Shown here one piece after another: positions 33,992 through 42,826 of a stretch of DNA of 64,000 bases. Every line of letters starts with the position of its first letter. The stretch's first letter is position 1. Source of the DNA: Mucinivorans sp036654415 (GTDB taxonomy: Bacteria > Bacteroidota > Bacteroidia > Bacteroidales > Rikenellaceae); the NCBI GenBank assembly GCA_036654415.1, contig JAVVSB010000001.1, forward strand, positions 38,781 through 102,780, given 5' to 3'. Position numbers and translations under genes: made by a program. The notes below the pieces were generated by a model that saw nothing but the letters and a program-made list of their open reading frames with translations, did not search any database and had not been told where the DNA came from.

Positions 33992-36154
33992 ATGACTGAC
34001 AGACCATTGAAACTATTGGTCATGGTGCTGCTTCTAACCACGGGTGGAGCTATGGCTCAAAAGAGAGATATTACATATGACGATATTGCCCAAGGGCACC
34101 TGGCTGCGCGCTCAATACGCGGGCTACAATCCATGGCCGATGGACAACACTACTCTATGCAAAAGCGCGACGCCATTGTGCGCTACCGCTACAACGACGG
34201 ACAGGCTTTAGACACACTCTTTAATGCAGAGTGGTACAAAGGCGAGATAGGCTCAGTGGCCGATTACGCCTTCTCGAAGGATGAAATGATAATGCTCCTT
34301 AAGACCAATCCAAGGCCCATCTATCGCCACTCTTCGCAATCCGACTTTTGGATTTACGACCGCACAGCCAAGACTCTAAAACCAGTCTCCACTGCTGGGG
34401 CTCAGCAGGAGGCTATGCTGTCGCCCGATGGGCGCAAGGTGGCCTACGTCCGTGGAAACAACCTCTGGGTGTTGGATATATTTAGCGGTATTGAAAAACA
34501 GATAACAGTGGATGGAGTACAAGGTGAAATTATTAACGGTATACCCGATTGGGTCTATGAAGAGGAGTTTGGTTTTAGCCGCGCCTTTGAGTGGTCGCCA
34601 AGCTCAGATGCCATTGCCTTCTATCGCTTCGATGAACGGAGAGTCAAAAGCTACGCCATGCAGACCTTCAAATCGAAAATATATCCAGAAGATTACACCT
34701 TTAAATATCCTAAAGCTGGTCAGGAAAATTCACTAATTCAGATTAAAGTTTTCCGTATACAGACTGGCGGTATGACCACATTGGATATTGGCACAGAACT
34801 AGATATTTACATCCCACGTATAGAGTGGACAGGGCGTGGTAATGAAATAGCCATCCACCGCCTAAACCGAAACCAAAATCAATACAACCTACTGTTGGCA
34901 GATGCCGTGTTGGGCAATTCCAAGGTTATCTATAACGAAGTTTCATCGACCTATGTAGAACGAATTGACGACCAAAAAATAACTATTCTACCAGACGGCA
35001 GACGATTTATTGTCAAGAATGAGACCGATGGGTGGATGCACCTCTATATGTATGACCTGACAACGGGTAAATATATCAGCCAAATTACAAAAGGAGAGTG
35101 GGAGGTGACCAAGATAAACGGCATTGATATGCGCTCGGGGAAGATATTCTACACCTCTACCGAAGGCTCACCCTTGGAGCGCGCCTTCTTTAGCATTAAT
35201 TTCGACGGCAGCGGCAAACGACCTCTGACCTCAGAGGCGGGCTATTACAAAATTTCGATGAGCCGTGGAGCTAAGTACTTTATCAGCCAATACTCCACCG
35301 CCACTACTCCAAATATAGCCACATTACACCAAGCCAACGGCAAGATAGTACGTACTTTGGAGCTCAACGATATGCTAAAAACACATCTCCAAGAGTATGA
35401 CATGCCACGTAAGGAGTTTATAAAATTCACCACCGAGCGAGGTGATGAGTTGATGGGATACATAATCAAACCATCGGACTTTGACTCCACAAAGAGCTAC
35501 CCACTATTTATGACCCAATACAGTGGACCTGGCTCGCAGCGGGTCACTAACTCATGGGAACACTCTTGGGAGGAGGCCTTAGTAGCCGAGGGTTATTTGG
35601 TGGCTTGCGTTGACGGGCGTGGCACAGGCTTTCGTGGAGCTGCATTCAAACAGTGTACCTACAAAAATTTAGGCCAAAAAGAGGTTGAAGACCAAATTTC
35701 GGCCGCCAGATTCTTCGCCACCCTACCCTATATAGATGCCGATAGAATCGGAATTTATGGTTGGAGTTACGGTGGTTTTATGTCGCTAGGCTGCATACTT
35801 AAAGGGGCCGACATCTTCAAAATGGCCATCGCTGTGGCACCAGTGACCTCGTGGCGATACTACGACACCATATACACAGAACTCTATAACGGTCTGCCAG
35901 ATGAAAACCCAGATGGATACGATAAAAATAGCCCTATCAACTTTGCTGAACTACTTCAAGGCAAACTACTTATAGCCCATGGCACGGCCGATGATAATGT
36001 ACACGTGCAGAATAGTTACGACATGATAAGCGCACTGCTCAGTAAAGATAAACATTTTGATTGGGTGATATATCCAGATGTGAACCACTCCATGGGTGTA
36101 TTCCGCAAAGATTTGACACTAAAAATGATAGACTACACCAAGAAAAATCTATAA
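33992..36154 (+). CDS. Dipeptidyl peptidase IV (S9B)
   Basis: A 720-residue secreted serine exopeptidase that removes X-Pro or X-Ala dipeptides. The signal peptide covers about residues 1-23 (ends GGAMA). The N-terminal beta-propeller contains the substrate amino-terminus anchor motif DWVYEEEFGF (double Glu). The alpha/beta-hydrolase domain has nucleophile Ser592 in GWSYGGF, Asp667/668 in GTADDNVH and His699 in VNHSMG. All catalytic residues are present. It is placed between the PNGase F-like gene and the serine dehydratase gene with short gaps. Confidence 0.95.
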   Translation: MTDRPLKLLVMVLLLTTGGAMAQKRDITYDDIAQGHLAARSIRGLQSMADGQHYSMQKRDAIVRYRYNDGQALDTLFNAEWYKGEIGSVADYAFSKDEMIMLLKTNPRPIYRHSSQSDFWIYDRTAKTLKPVSTAGAQQEAMLSPDGRKVAYVRGNNLWVLDIFSGIEKQITVDGVQGEIINGIPDWVYEEEFGFSRAFEWSPSSDAIAFYRFDERRVKSYAMQTFKSKIYPEDYTFKYPKAGQENSLIQIKVFRIQTGGMTTLDIGTELDIYIPRIEWTGRGNEIAIHRLNRNQNQYNLLLADAVLGNSKVIYNEVSSTYVERIDDQKITILPDGRRFIVKNETDGWMHLYMYDLTTGKYISQITKGEWEVTKINGIDMRSGKIFYTSTEGSPLERAFFSINFDGSGKRPLTSEAGYYKISMSRGAKYFISQYSTATTPNIATLHQANGKIVRTLELNDMLKTHLQEYDMPRKEFIKFTTERGDELMGYIIKPSDFDSTKSYPLFMTQYSGPGSQRVTNSWEHSWEEALVAEGYLVACVDGRGTGFRGAAFKQCTYKNLGQKEVEDQISAARFFATLPYIDADRIGIYGWSYGGFMSLGCILKGADIFKMAIAVAPVTSWRYYDTIYTELYNGLPDENPDGYDKNSPINFAELLQGKLLIAHGTADDNVHVQNSYDMISALLSKDKHFDWVIYPDVNHSMGVFRKDLTLKMIDYTKKNL

Positions 36155-36157
36155 TAG

Positions 36158-37357
36158 ATGGACTCAATTAAAGGTATTTACAGAATCGGCCATGGCCCAT
36201 CATCGAGCCACACCATGGGACCACGCAAGGCCGCTCAAGAGTTCTTAGAACGTAACAGCGATGCCACACGTTTTGAAGTGACGCTCTATGGCTCTTTGGC
36301 AGCCACTGGACGAGGACACCTGACGGACGTGGCCATAATGGAGATACTATCGCCTGTAGCTCATACTATAATAAACTGGCAACCACACATATATCTTCCT
36401 TTTCACCCCAACGGCATGTTGTTTGAGAGTTTTAACCAGCAAGATGAACGCATGGAAAGCTGGACCATATACAGTATAGGCGGAGGGACATTGGCCAACG
36501 AAAAGAGTGCCGAAGGTGCTCCAACAAGTGTCTACCCAGCCAATAAAATAGACGAGATTCTCGCTTGGTGTGAACAACACGGCACCACCTATTGGGAGTA
36601 TGTGGAACACCACGAAGGGGAACAGATTTGGGACTACCTATCTCAGGTGTGGGCGGTAATGCAACAGGCCGTAGAACGTGGACTTGAGGCTGAAGGGGTA
36701 TTGCCTGGAGGTTTGGGCGTAAGGCGCAAGGCTACATCGTACTTTATCCGTTCAACAGGCTACACCGATATTATGAAATCACGCGGGCTGGTATACTCCT
36801 ACGCCCTGGCCTGTTCTGAGGAGAACGCTGCTGGAGGACTTATAGTCACCGCCCCAACCTGTGGCAGTTGTGGGGTGATGCCAGCTGTACTATACCACCT
36901 ATACAAGACACGTAACTTTTCGCAAGAACGCATCCTACGCGCGCTGGCAACGGCGGGCATCTTTGGAGCCTCGGTCAAACACAACGCTTCGGTAAGCGGA
37001 GCCGACGTGGGGTGTCAAGGCGAGGTGGGAGTAGCATGCGCTATGGCATCAGCAGCAGCCAACCAACTCTTTGGCGGGACTCCTGCTCAGATTGAGTATG
37101 CGGCAGAGATGGGCTTAGAACACCACTTGGGACTCACTTGTGACCCTATTTGTGGGCTGGTACAGATACCATGTATCGAGCGAAACGCCTTTGCGGCAGC
37201 GCGCGCCATGGACTCCAATATCTTTGCCACATACTCCGACGGTTGCCACAGCGTAAGCTTTGACCGCGTGGTGGAGGTGATGCGTCAAACAGGACACGAC
37301 ATACCAAGCCTATACAAAGAGACATCAGAAGGGGGATTGGCAGCCAAAAAGTTATGA
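36158..37357 (+). CDS. sdaA: L-serine ammonia-lyase (single-chain, iron-sulfur)
   Basis: Deaminates L-serine to pyruvate and ammonia with a [4Fe-4S] cluster. The 399 residues combine the beta (regulatory) domain, starting GIYRIGHGPSSSHTMGPRKA, and the alpha (catalytic) domain with TAPTCGSCGVMPAVLYH, GCQGEVGVACAMA and LTCDPICGLVQIPC. These hold the cluster cysteines. It starts four bases after DPP IV and overlaps the LuxE-like gene by four bases (ATGA), so serine released by peptidolysis could be used directly. Confidence 0.95.
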   Translation: MDSIKGIYRIGHGPSSSHTMGPRKAAQEFLERNSDATRFEVTLYGSLAATGRGHLTDVAIMEILSPVAHTIINWQPHIYLPFHPNGMLFESFNQQDERMESWTIYSIGGGTLANEKSAEGAPTSVYPANKIDEILAWCEQHGTTYWEYVEHHEGEQIWDYLSQVWAVMQQAVERGLEAEGVLPGGLGVRRKATSYFIRSTGYTDIMKSRGLVYSYALACSEENAAGGLIVTAPTCGSCGVMPAVLYHLYKTRNFSQERILRALATAGIFGASVKHNASVSGADVGCQGEVGVACAMASAAANQLFGGTPAQIEYAAEMGLEHHLGLTCDPICGLVQIPCIERNAFAAARAMDSNIFATYSDGCHSVSFDRVVEVMRQTGHDIPSLYKETSEGGLAAKKL

Positions 37358-38298
37358 ACGTAGAACAGGCGTTACAACTTTTCCGTCAGCAATATGCCAA
37401 CACGGAGCCCTACCACAGATGGGTAGATTTATTGGGCATTGCACCCGCTGGAGTTGACACATTGGAAAAGATACCTTTTTTGCCTATCGAATTTTTCCGC
37501 AACGAGAGACTCTACTGCGCCAACCACGAGCCAGAACTTATTTTTACAAGTAGTGGCACCACTGGCTCCCAAAGTTCGACCCACTATGTGGCCTCGGCGG
37601 CAGAATATGAACATAGCTTTACGGAGTGTTTTAAACAATTCTATGGATCGCCAGAGCAATATACTTTTTTTGCGCTACTGCCCTCCTACCTCGAACGCCA
37701 AGGCTCATCGCTGGTCTATATGGCGCAGAAATTCCATGACAAAAGTATGAATAAGGGTGGATTTTTCTTATACGACCACCTCTCACTCAAAAATTCACTT
37801 GAGAGAGCTGTGGACGCTGGACATAAAATTCTGCTACTAGGAGTTAGTTTTGCCCTACTAGACTTTGCTGACCACTACCATATACAACTGCCCCAAGGGG
37901 CCATAGTGATGGAGACGGGAGGCATGAAGGGACGACACCGCGAACTCTCACGCCAGGAGTTACACCGCACACTATGCAAAGCTTTTGGCCTAAAGACCAT
38001 CCATTCGGAATATGGGATGTGTGAACTACTGTCGCAGGCCTACTCCCGGGGTGAGGGAATCTTTCGCTGCCCAGATTCGATGGCCATTTTAATTCGTTCA
38101 GCAAGCAACCCCCTTGAGATTCTACCCTTCGGGCAAGTAGGAGCAATCAATATCATTGACCTCAATAACCGCCACTCGTGCAGTTTTATTGCCACCCAAG
38201 ACAAAGGCATAGCTATGGAAGATGGCTCTTTTCAGATTTTGGGGCGCATGGAGCAATCTCCACTTCGTGGGTGCAATATGTTGTTAACCAACAATTAA
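37354..38298 (+). CDS. LuxE/PaaK-like acyl-protein synthetase
   Basis: A 314-residue member of the LuxE family of adenylate-forming enzymes, related to the acyl-protein synthetase of bacterial luminescence. The ATP/acyl-AMP motif is FTSSGTTGSQSS at about 65-76, and HSEYGMCELLSQAYS around 215 is the family's second adenylation region. No lux genes are nearby; in other genomes such proteins sit with acyl-CoA reductases or polysaccharide genes. Its natural acyl substrate is unknown. Translationally coupled to sdaA. Its TAA stop shares the TTAA at 38295-38298 with the convergent patatin gene. Confidence 0.82.
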   Translation: MNVEQALQLFRQQYANTEPYHRWVDLLGIAPAGVDTLEKIPFLPIEFFRNERLYCANHEPELIFTSSGTTGSQSSTHYVASAAEYEHSFTECFKQFYGSPEQYTFFALLPSYLERQGSSLVYMAQKFHDKSMNKGGFFLYDHLSLKNSLERAVDAGHKILLLGVSFALLDFADHYHIQLPQGAIVMETGGMKGRHRELSRQELHRTLCKAFGLKTIHSEYGMCELLSQAYSRGEGIFRCPDSMAILIRSASNPLEILPFGQVGAINIIDLNNRHSCSFIATQDKGIAMEDGSFQILGRMEQSPLRGCNMLLTNN

Positions 38299-40595
38299 TA
38301 AGTCTTACCATTAAATATCAGATAACCAAAATTGAAGAGTACAGACCAATTTTTGGGCCCTGTGGTGTATTTGACCAAGGTGATAGAGGCTGGTCCCAAA
38401 ATGGTTTGGTAGGTAAGCGTGCCACCAAAGATATACTTTAGATTCTGCTGTACACGCTCGGCTGTTGGCCTCATCCAACCACCATCATAAAACAGCTCCT
38501 GGGGTACAAAGGCATAGGCATAAGTTTTTAGATAGAAATTACCGTTGGGCAGAAACTTAACAATGGGCATCACACCAATCCCCAAATAGGACGGACTACG
38601 AAACTCTTTCATCATTAAGGTATTGGAATGAGGAGTAGGGCTGAAAGAGGGAGCTGTGATGGAGGTGATAACACTGTTTTGAAAATTACGGTGGTTGGAG
38701 AGTGTCAAATCAAACATATAACCGATATTGAACCAACGGCCGCAATCGATGTAATGTTCACGCATATAGCGCAATTCGACCCAATTGTGGTTACGCCCCG
38801 TAAAGGCAGAAGCGATTGTCTTGTTGGCATCACCAGGAGTATAATCCTCAATACCTTCAACAAACTTAACCGAGACAATACTATTTTTACCCTCAGTGGC
38901 ATATTGCGAGAAGTTGAGAGTTTGGCTCTGGAGCTCGGCCGTAAGGTTGACATACGAGAAACGACTATTGTCTGACCTATCGGCCGTGGTGTGTAGACCC
39001 GTATAGTAATTATCGGAAGTGATACCCAAAGTTAAGCGACCACGGAAGGCGATATTATTACTGAGCACTGGTATGGCCACCGAGGTGGTAAGGTAGTTGT
39101 TCACTGCATCATCGTAACGCCAATCTTGGTTGCGATAGTAGTTGTAGGAGTTGGAGCTATTCATATTCCGCTGCTCATAGCCATAACCATAGTCGATGTA
39201 GAATGGGAATTGAGTGTAGAAGTCGTGACGACCACCAATCTGCACCGAATTATAAGATGAGCCGAAATAGCCCCGCAGGCTGTAGCTGGCCGCTGAACGT
39301 CCCACCCTCTTGTAATCAAAGCCCAAATAGGCCATAGAGAGCGAGGTGGAGGAGACATTACCTCCGATGGAGATTTTCATGCTGGGCTTGGTGTGCATGG
39401 TCACATCAACGGAGTAGAATCCAGTCTGAGGGTTGAAACTAACCTCGGGGAATTCGCCCGTAAAGACCTCGGAGGCTAAAACGCGCATATATTTCTCCTG
39501 GAAATAATCAGCCGTAACAAGTTGATTCTCGGTGATACCCAACTGTCGCATAACATAGGTGGTTTGGGATGGCGACAGCCCCTTGATATTGATTCTTTCG
39601 AAGATAAGGGGTTTAAATTTGGCTTTAAAAGCAGCTCTCCGCCTACCCACCTCAGAGGGTGAGATACGCCGCTTGATTTTTTCCCTAATCTCGGGCATCT
39701 GGCGCATGGCATCCTCATAACCACGAGCAATGACATAGGCCGCTCGAGAGTAGTCGAGCACCGCAATATCGGGAAAACGCCGAGCGATGGTCACATCACG
39801 CAACGAATCAGGCAGGGTGTAATTAGTTTTGTTTGCTATCATAACCGAGACCTGCCCCATAAGGTCGGACTGCTTAGGGTTTTGATAGTTACCAGAACAG
39901 ATACAACCAATGAGCACGTCGGGAGCGAAATCCTGCTCAAGAGTCTGAAAAGGAAAATTATTATAAATTCCACCGTCATAAAGCAGCACCGAATCCATGG
40001 TCAACGGTTTGAAAGCAAAAGGAAAAGTCATGGAGGCACGCACAGCAAAAGGTAACGAACCATGGCGGAAAGTAATTAACTTCTTATTGTACACGTCAGA
40101 GGCCACACAACGAAAAGGGACCATCAGGGAGTCGAAATTCTCACGCGCAGCCCACGATGCAGGCGAAATCATACTCATAAAAGCTAAATCGATACGGTAA
40201 GGCGAGACTATATTCACAGGTAGTTGGATGGCATTAAACTTAGTCTTCTCGGGATTGATATTAACCGATACCATTTCGGGAGTAGGTTCAAAACGTTTGA
40301 AATAGTAGCGATACTCATCGGGCATCTTACCCGAGAGCCAAGTACGCACGGAGTCAGTTACAAAAAAATCAATCATCTCATCGGGTGAGTAACCAGCGGC
40401 ATACATCGCCCCCACAATAGCCCCCATAGAGGCCCCAGAGACATAGTCAATGGGGATGCTATTCTCTTCAAGCGCCTTCATAATACCCACATGATATAGC
40501 CCCTTGGCCCCACCACCAGCCAACACCATACCAACCCGCTGAGCCGAAGTACTAAGAGATAAAAAAAGGAGAAAAAGGAGAAAAAGTTTTTTCAT
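38295..40595 (-). CDS. Patatin-like phospholipase fused to an outer-membrane beta-barrel
   Basis: A 766-residue protein with signal peptide (about 1-18). The patatin domain (about 23-250) has the oxyanion motif GGGAKG, nucleophile serine in SGASMGAIVG and the catalytic Asp in YDGGIYNNFPF. A POTRA-like segment (about 320-400, FERINIKGLSPSQTTYVMRQLG) and a 16-strand BamA-type surface-antigen barrel follow. This is the patatin-type Vd autotransporter layout of PlpD, common in Bacteroidetes. It is predicted to be displayed on the outer membrane as a lipid hydrolase. It diverges from priA and ends on the shared TTAA. Confidence 0.92.
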   Translation of the reverse strand: MKKLFLLFLLFLSLSTSAQRVGMVLAGGGAKGLYHVGIMKALEENSIPIDYVSGASMGAIVGAMYAAGYSPDEMIDFFVTDSVRTWLSGKMPDEYRYYFKRFEPTPEMVSVNINPEKTKFNAIQLPVNIVSPYRIDLAFMSMISPASWAARENFDSLMVPFRCVASDVYNKKLITFRHGSLPFAVRASMTFPFAFKPLTMDSVLLYDGGIYNNFPFQTLEQDFAPDVLIGCICSGNYQNPKQSDLMGQVSVMIANKTNYTLPDSLRDVTIARRFPDIAVLDYSRAAYVIARGYEDAMRQMPEIREKIKRRISPSEVGRRRAAFKAKFKPLIFERINIKGLSPSQTTYVMRQLGITENQLVTADYFQEKYMRVLASEVFTGEFPEVSFNPQTGFYSVDVTMHTKPSMKISIGGNVSSTSLSMAYLGFDYKRVGRSAASYSLRGYFGSSYNSVQIGGRHDFYTQFPFYIDYGYGYEQRNMNSSNSYNYYRNQDWRYDDAVNNYLTTSVAIPVLSNNIAFRGRLTLGITSDNYYTGLHTTADRSDNSRFSYVNLTAELQSQTLNFSQYATEGKNSIVSVKFVEGIEDYTPGDANKTIASAFTGRNHNWVELRYMREHYIDCGRWFNIGYMFDLTLSNHRNFQNSVITSITAPSFSPTPHSNTLMMKEFRSPSYLGIGVMPIVKFLPNGNFYLKTYAYAFVPQELFYDGGWMRPTAERVQQNLKYIFGGTLTYQTILGPASITLVKYTTGPKNWSVLFNFGYLIFNGKTY

Positions 40596-40627
40596 AAGCA
40601 GTCTATTTCTTATTGATTGAATCCCGA

Positions 40628-40635
40628 CAAAAGTA
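40628..40635 (-). promoter_or_regulatory. Promoter -7 element of the patatin gene
   Basis: TACTTTTG on the minus strand matches TAnnTTTG, 32 bases before ATG 40595. It is separated by only 12 bases from the divergent priA -7 element. Confidence 0.55.
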
Positions 40636-40647
40636 CATTTTTTTTAA

Positions 40648-40656
40648 TACCTTTGC
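40648..40656 (+). promoter_or_regulatory. priA promoter -7 element five bases before the start
   Basis: TACCTTTGC fits TAnnTTTG exactly, with five bases between its G and ATG 40661. A leaderless transcript is predicted. Confidence 0.65.
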
Positions 40657-40660
40657 AACT

Positions 40661-42763
40661 ATGTATGCAGATGTTATATTGCCTTTGGCTTTGGAGGCTA
40701 CACTCACCTACTCCGTGCAGCAGGACAGCGTGGTGCAGGTGGGCTCACGCGTGGTGGTACCACTTGGAGCACGAAAACTGACAGGCATAGTGAGCGCACT
40801 ACATCAAACAGCACCTCTGTTCAAAACACGTACCATAATCACGGTTATCGACCCAGAACCAATAATAAATCCAAGGCAGATTAAGCTGATGGAGTGGATT
40901 GCGGCCTACTACCTCTGTCCAGTGGGGCAAGTATTACGCGCGATGATACCATCGGGCATCAAAAACGCTGACTATAATCCTCCAATGCTATCCGTCTTTA
41001 TGTTTGAACATGAGCATATGAATCAAGAACAACTCTGCGAACTTCTCGATTCTTTGGCACGCACCAAAGCTCAACAGAAAACTTTATTACACTTTATAGA
41101 ACACCCCCACCCCATGACCATGAGGCAGTTGCTAAGATGCGGAGCAACAGTCAGTGGCCTAAATGGACTGTTAAAAAAAGGTATCGTGCATGGTAGCAAA
41201 GTAGCAATCACAAATTATTCAAAACTATCGCCCCTAGAAAATGAACCTTGCACTACACATTTCCAATTAGATGGCGGTACAACCCTATACTGGGAGCATA
41301 GCCACACAGACCGTGTGTCCATGCTCTCAGTTCAAATTAGGGGGCAGCTAAGTTGTGGTAGAGTCACCTTAGTGGTGGTACCTGACAACTTTTCGGCTAG
41401 ACGCATGGCACACTCACTCTCAATGATTTTTGAGGATGGGGTGGTGCTTTTTAGTGGTGCACAAACAGTGGCACAACGGTCACAGAGTTACCTACGCTTA
41501 GCCACATCCCCTCAGAGCGTGGCGGTTGTGGTGGGCACGGCTACGGCTCTACTCTTGCCATACTCCACACTTGGATTGGTGGTGGTGGTAGACGAACACG
41601 ATTACGGACATAAGCAAAGCGAAAGCGCACCACTGCTAAACAGCCGCGACACAGCTTTGATGCTCTCTCATATAAACATCTGTCCAACGCTACTACTGAG
41701 TCCATCCCCTTCGGTGGAGAGTTTTTTTAATACCATAATAGGTCGGTGGAAGCTCATTGAAAACGACCCGGTAAAGGTGAAAATCAAAGTATTGGAGCGT
41801 GGCAAGGAGTTGTTATCAAAATACCTAAGAGGCCAAATTGAACAGACCATAAGCGGGGGGCAACGGGTTATCTTGATGCAAAATCGTCGTGGATACGGAC
41901 TCTACGCCGAGTGTGGCGACTGTGGGCATACCCCCACCTGCCCACAATGCTCGGTCAGTCTGACGCTTCACCAAAGTAAAAACGCACTATTGTGCCACCA
42001 CTGTCAACATAGTGCCCCGATGGTCTGCCCCGAATGCGGCTCCTCCAACCTACTACCACAGGGCTATGGCACTGAAAGGATGGAACATATCGTAGGAGAA
42101 TTATTCCCCAACTTCAAAATATCCCGCATCGACGCCGACACAATTGGAGAGCACCCCAAGGAGATAGAACAAATAATTAGCAACAGTAATATTATTATAG
42201 CTACACAACTTATTGTACGTGGATTCCAGGTTGACAATGTGGGGCTAATGGCGGTGCTCAACGCTGACAATCTATTTGTATCGCCCGATTTTAGGACATC
42301 GGAGAGGGCTATGGGCCTACTGCTGGGGCTAAGGAGCATGGTCTGTGAGGATGGACAGATGGTTATTCAGAACTCCTCGACAGGAAGCTCAGTGGTCAAA
42401 GCTCTGGAGTGGGGGCAGGTCAAAGAGTTCTACCAACAAGAGGTGACCGAGCGCATCGCCTTGGGGTACCCACCAGCCACGCGCATTACCCTACTACAAC
42501 TAAGTTTCCACGACCGTGAGCTGCTACATACAGCAGCCTACCGTTTGGAGGCCTCTCTGAGGCCTACCTTGGGAGACGCTCTCTCGGCCCCCTACGAACC
42601 GTTGGTGGAGCGTACCCGTGGCGAGTGGTTGCTGGAGATGGCTCTGAGACTTAAAAAAGGGACTTCAGCAGAGCATCTCAAAAAAGAGATACTAAAGGCC
42701 GTCGCAATATTTAGGCGCGAGATGCCCACTGTGGGGCTCACCGTTAATGTAGACCCGCTATAA
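40661..42763 (+). CDS. priA: PriA homologue with degenerate helicase motifs
   Basis: PriA normally restarts collapsed replication forks as a 3'-5' helicase loading factor. This 700-residue copy keeps the N-terminal DNA-binding domain (YADVILPLALEATLTYSV), a winged-helix region, the full zinc site with eight cysteines (CGDC, CPQC, CHHC, CPEC; about 427-465) and the C-terminal domain ending NVDPL. The ATPase is eroded: the Walker A GxTGSGKT position reads WEHSHTDRV, the DEEHD box is DEHD, motif III GSATP reads LSPSPS, GTQMLAKGHHF reads ATQLIVRGFQV, and the QVAGRAGR arginine motif is replaced by GLRSMVCEDG. The frame is intact throughout. It may act as a non-helicase scaffold. Start ATG 40661, supported by the promoter. 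Confidence 0.9.
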   Translation: MYADVILPLALEATLTYSVQQDSVVQVGSRVVVPLGARKLTGIVSALHQTAPLFKTRTIITVIDPEPIINPRQIKLMEWIAAYYLCPVGQVLRAMIPSGIKNADYNPPMLSVFMFEHEHMNQEQLCELLDSLARTKAQQKTLLHFIEHPHPMTMRQLLRCGATVSGLNGLLKKGIVHGSKVAITNYSKLSPLENEPCTTHFQLDGGTTLYWEHSHTDRVSMLSVQIRGQLSCGRVTLVVVPDNFSARRMAHSLSMIFEDGVVLFSGAQTVAQRSQSYLRLATSPQSVAVVVGTATALLLPYSTLGLVVVVDEHDYGHKQSESAPLLNSRDTALMLSHINICPTLLLSPSPSVESFFNTIIGRWKLIENDPVKVKIKVLERGKELLSKYLRGQIEQTISGGQRVILMQNRRGYGLYAECGDCGHTPTCPQCSVSLTLHQSKNALLCHHCQHSAPMVCPECGSSNLLPQGYGTERMEHIVGELFPNFKISRIDADTIGEHPKEIEQIISNSNIIIATQLIVRGFQVDNVGLMAVLNADNLFVSPDFRTSERAMGLLLGLRSMVCEDGQMVIQNSSTGSSVVKALEWGQVKEFYQQEVTERIALGYPPATRITLLQLSFHDRELLHTAAYRLEASLRPTLGDALSAPYEPLVERTRGEWLLEMALRLKKGTSAEHLKKEILKAVAIFRREMPTVGLTVNVDPL

Positions 42764-42765
42764 AT

Positions 42766-42802
42766 TAAAAAAGTGCATGGCCTTTGGGTAAAGCCATGCA
42801 CT
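42766..42802 (-). terminator. Intrinsic terminator of nrdJ
   Basis: AGTGCATGG and CCATGCACT pair perfectly and are extended by CTTT/AAAG with a single bulged C. On the minus strand the stem is followed by TTTTTT (42772-42767). The plus strand lacks a T run, so it mainly serves the leftward nrdJ, whose stop is 25 nt away. Confidence 0.8.
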
Positions 42803-42826
42803 GAATAACGTCCACTGGAAAGTCTA

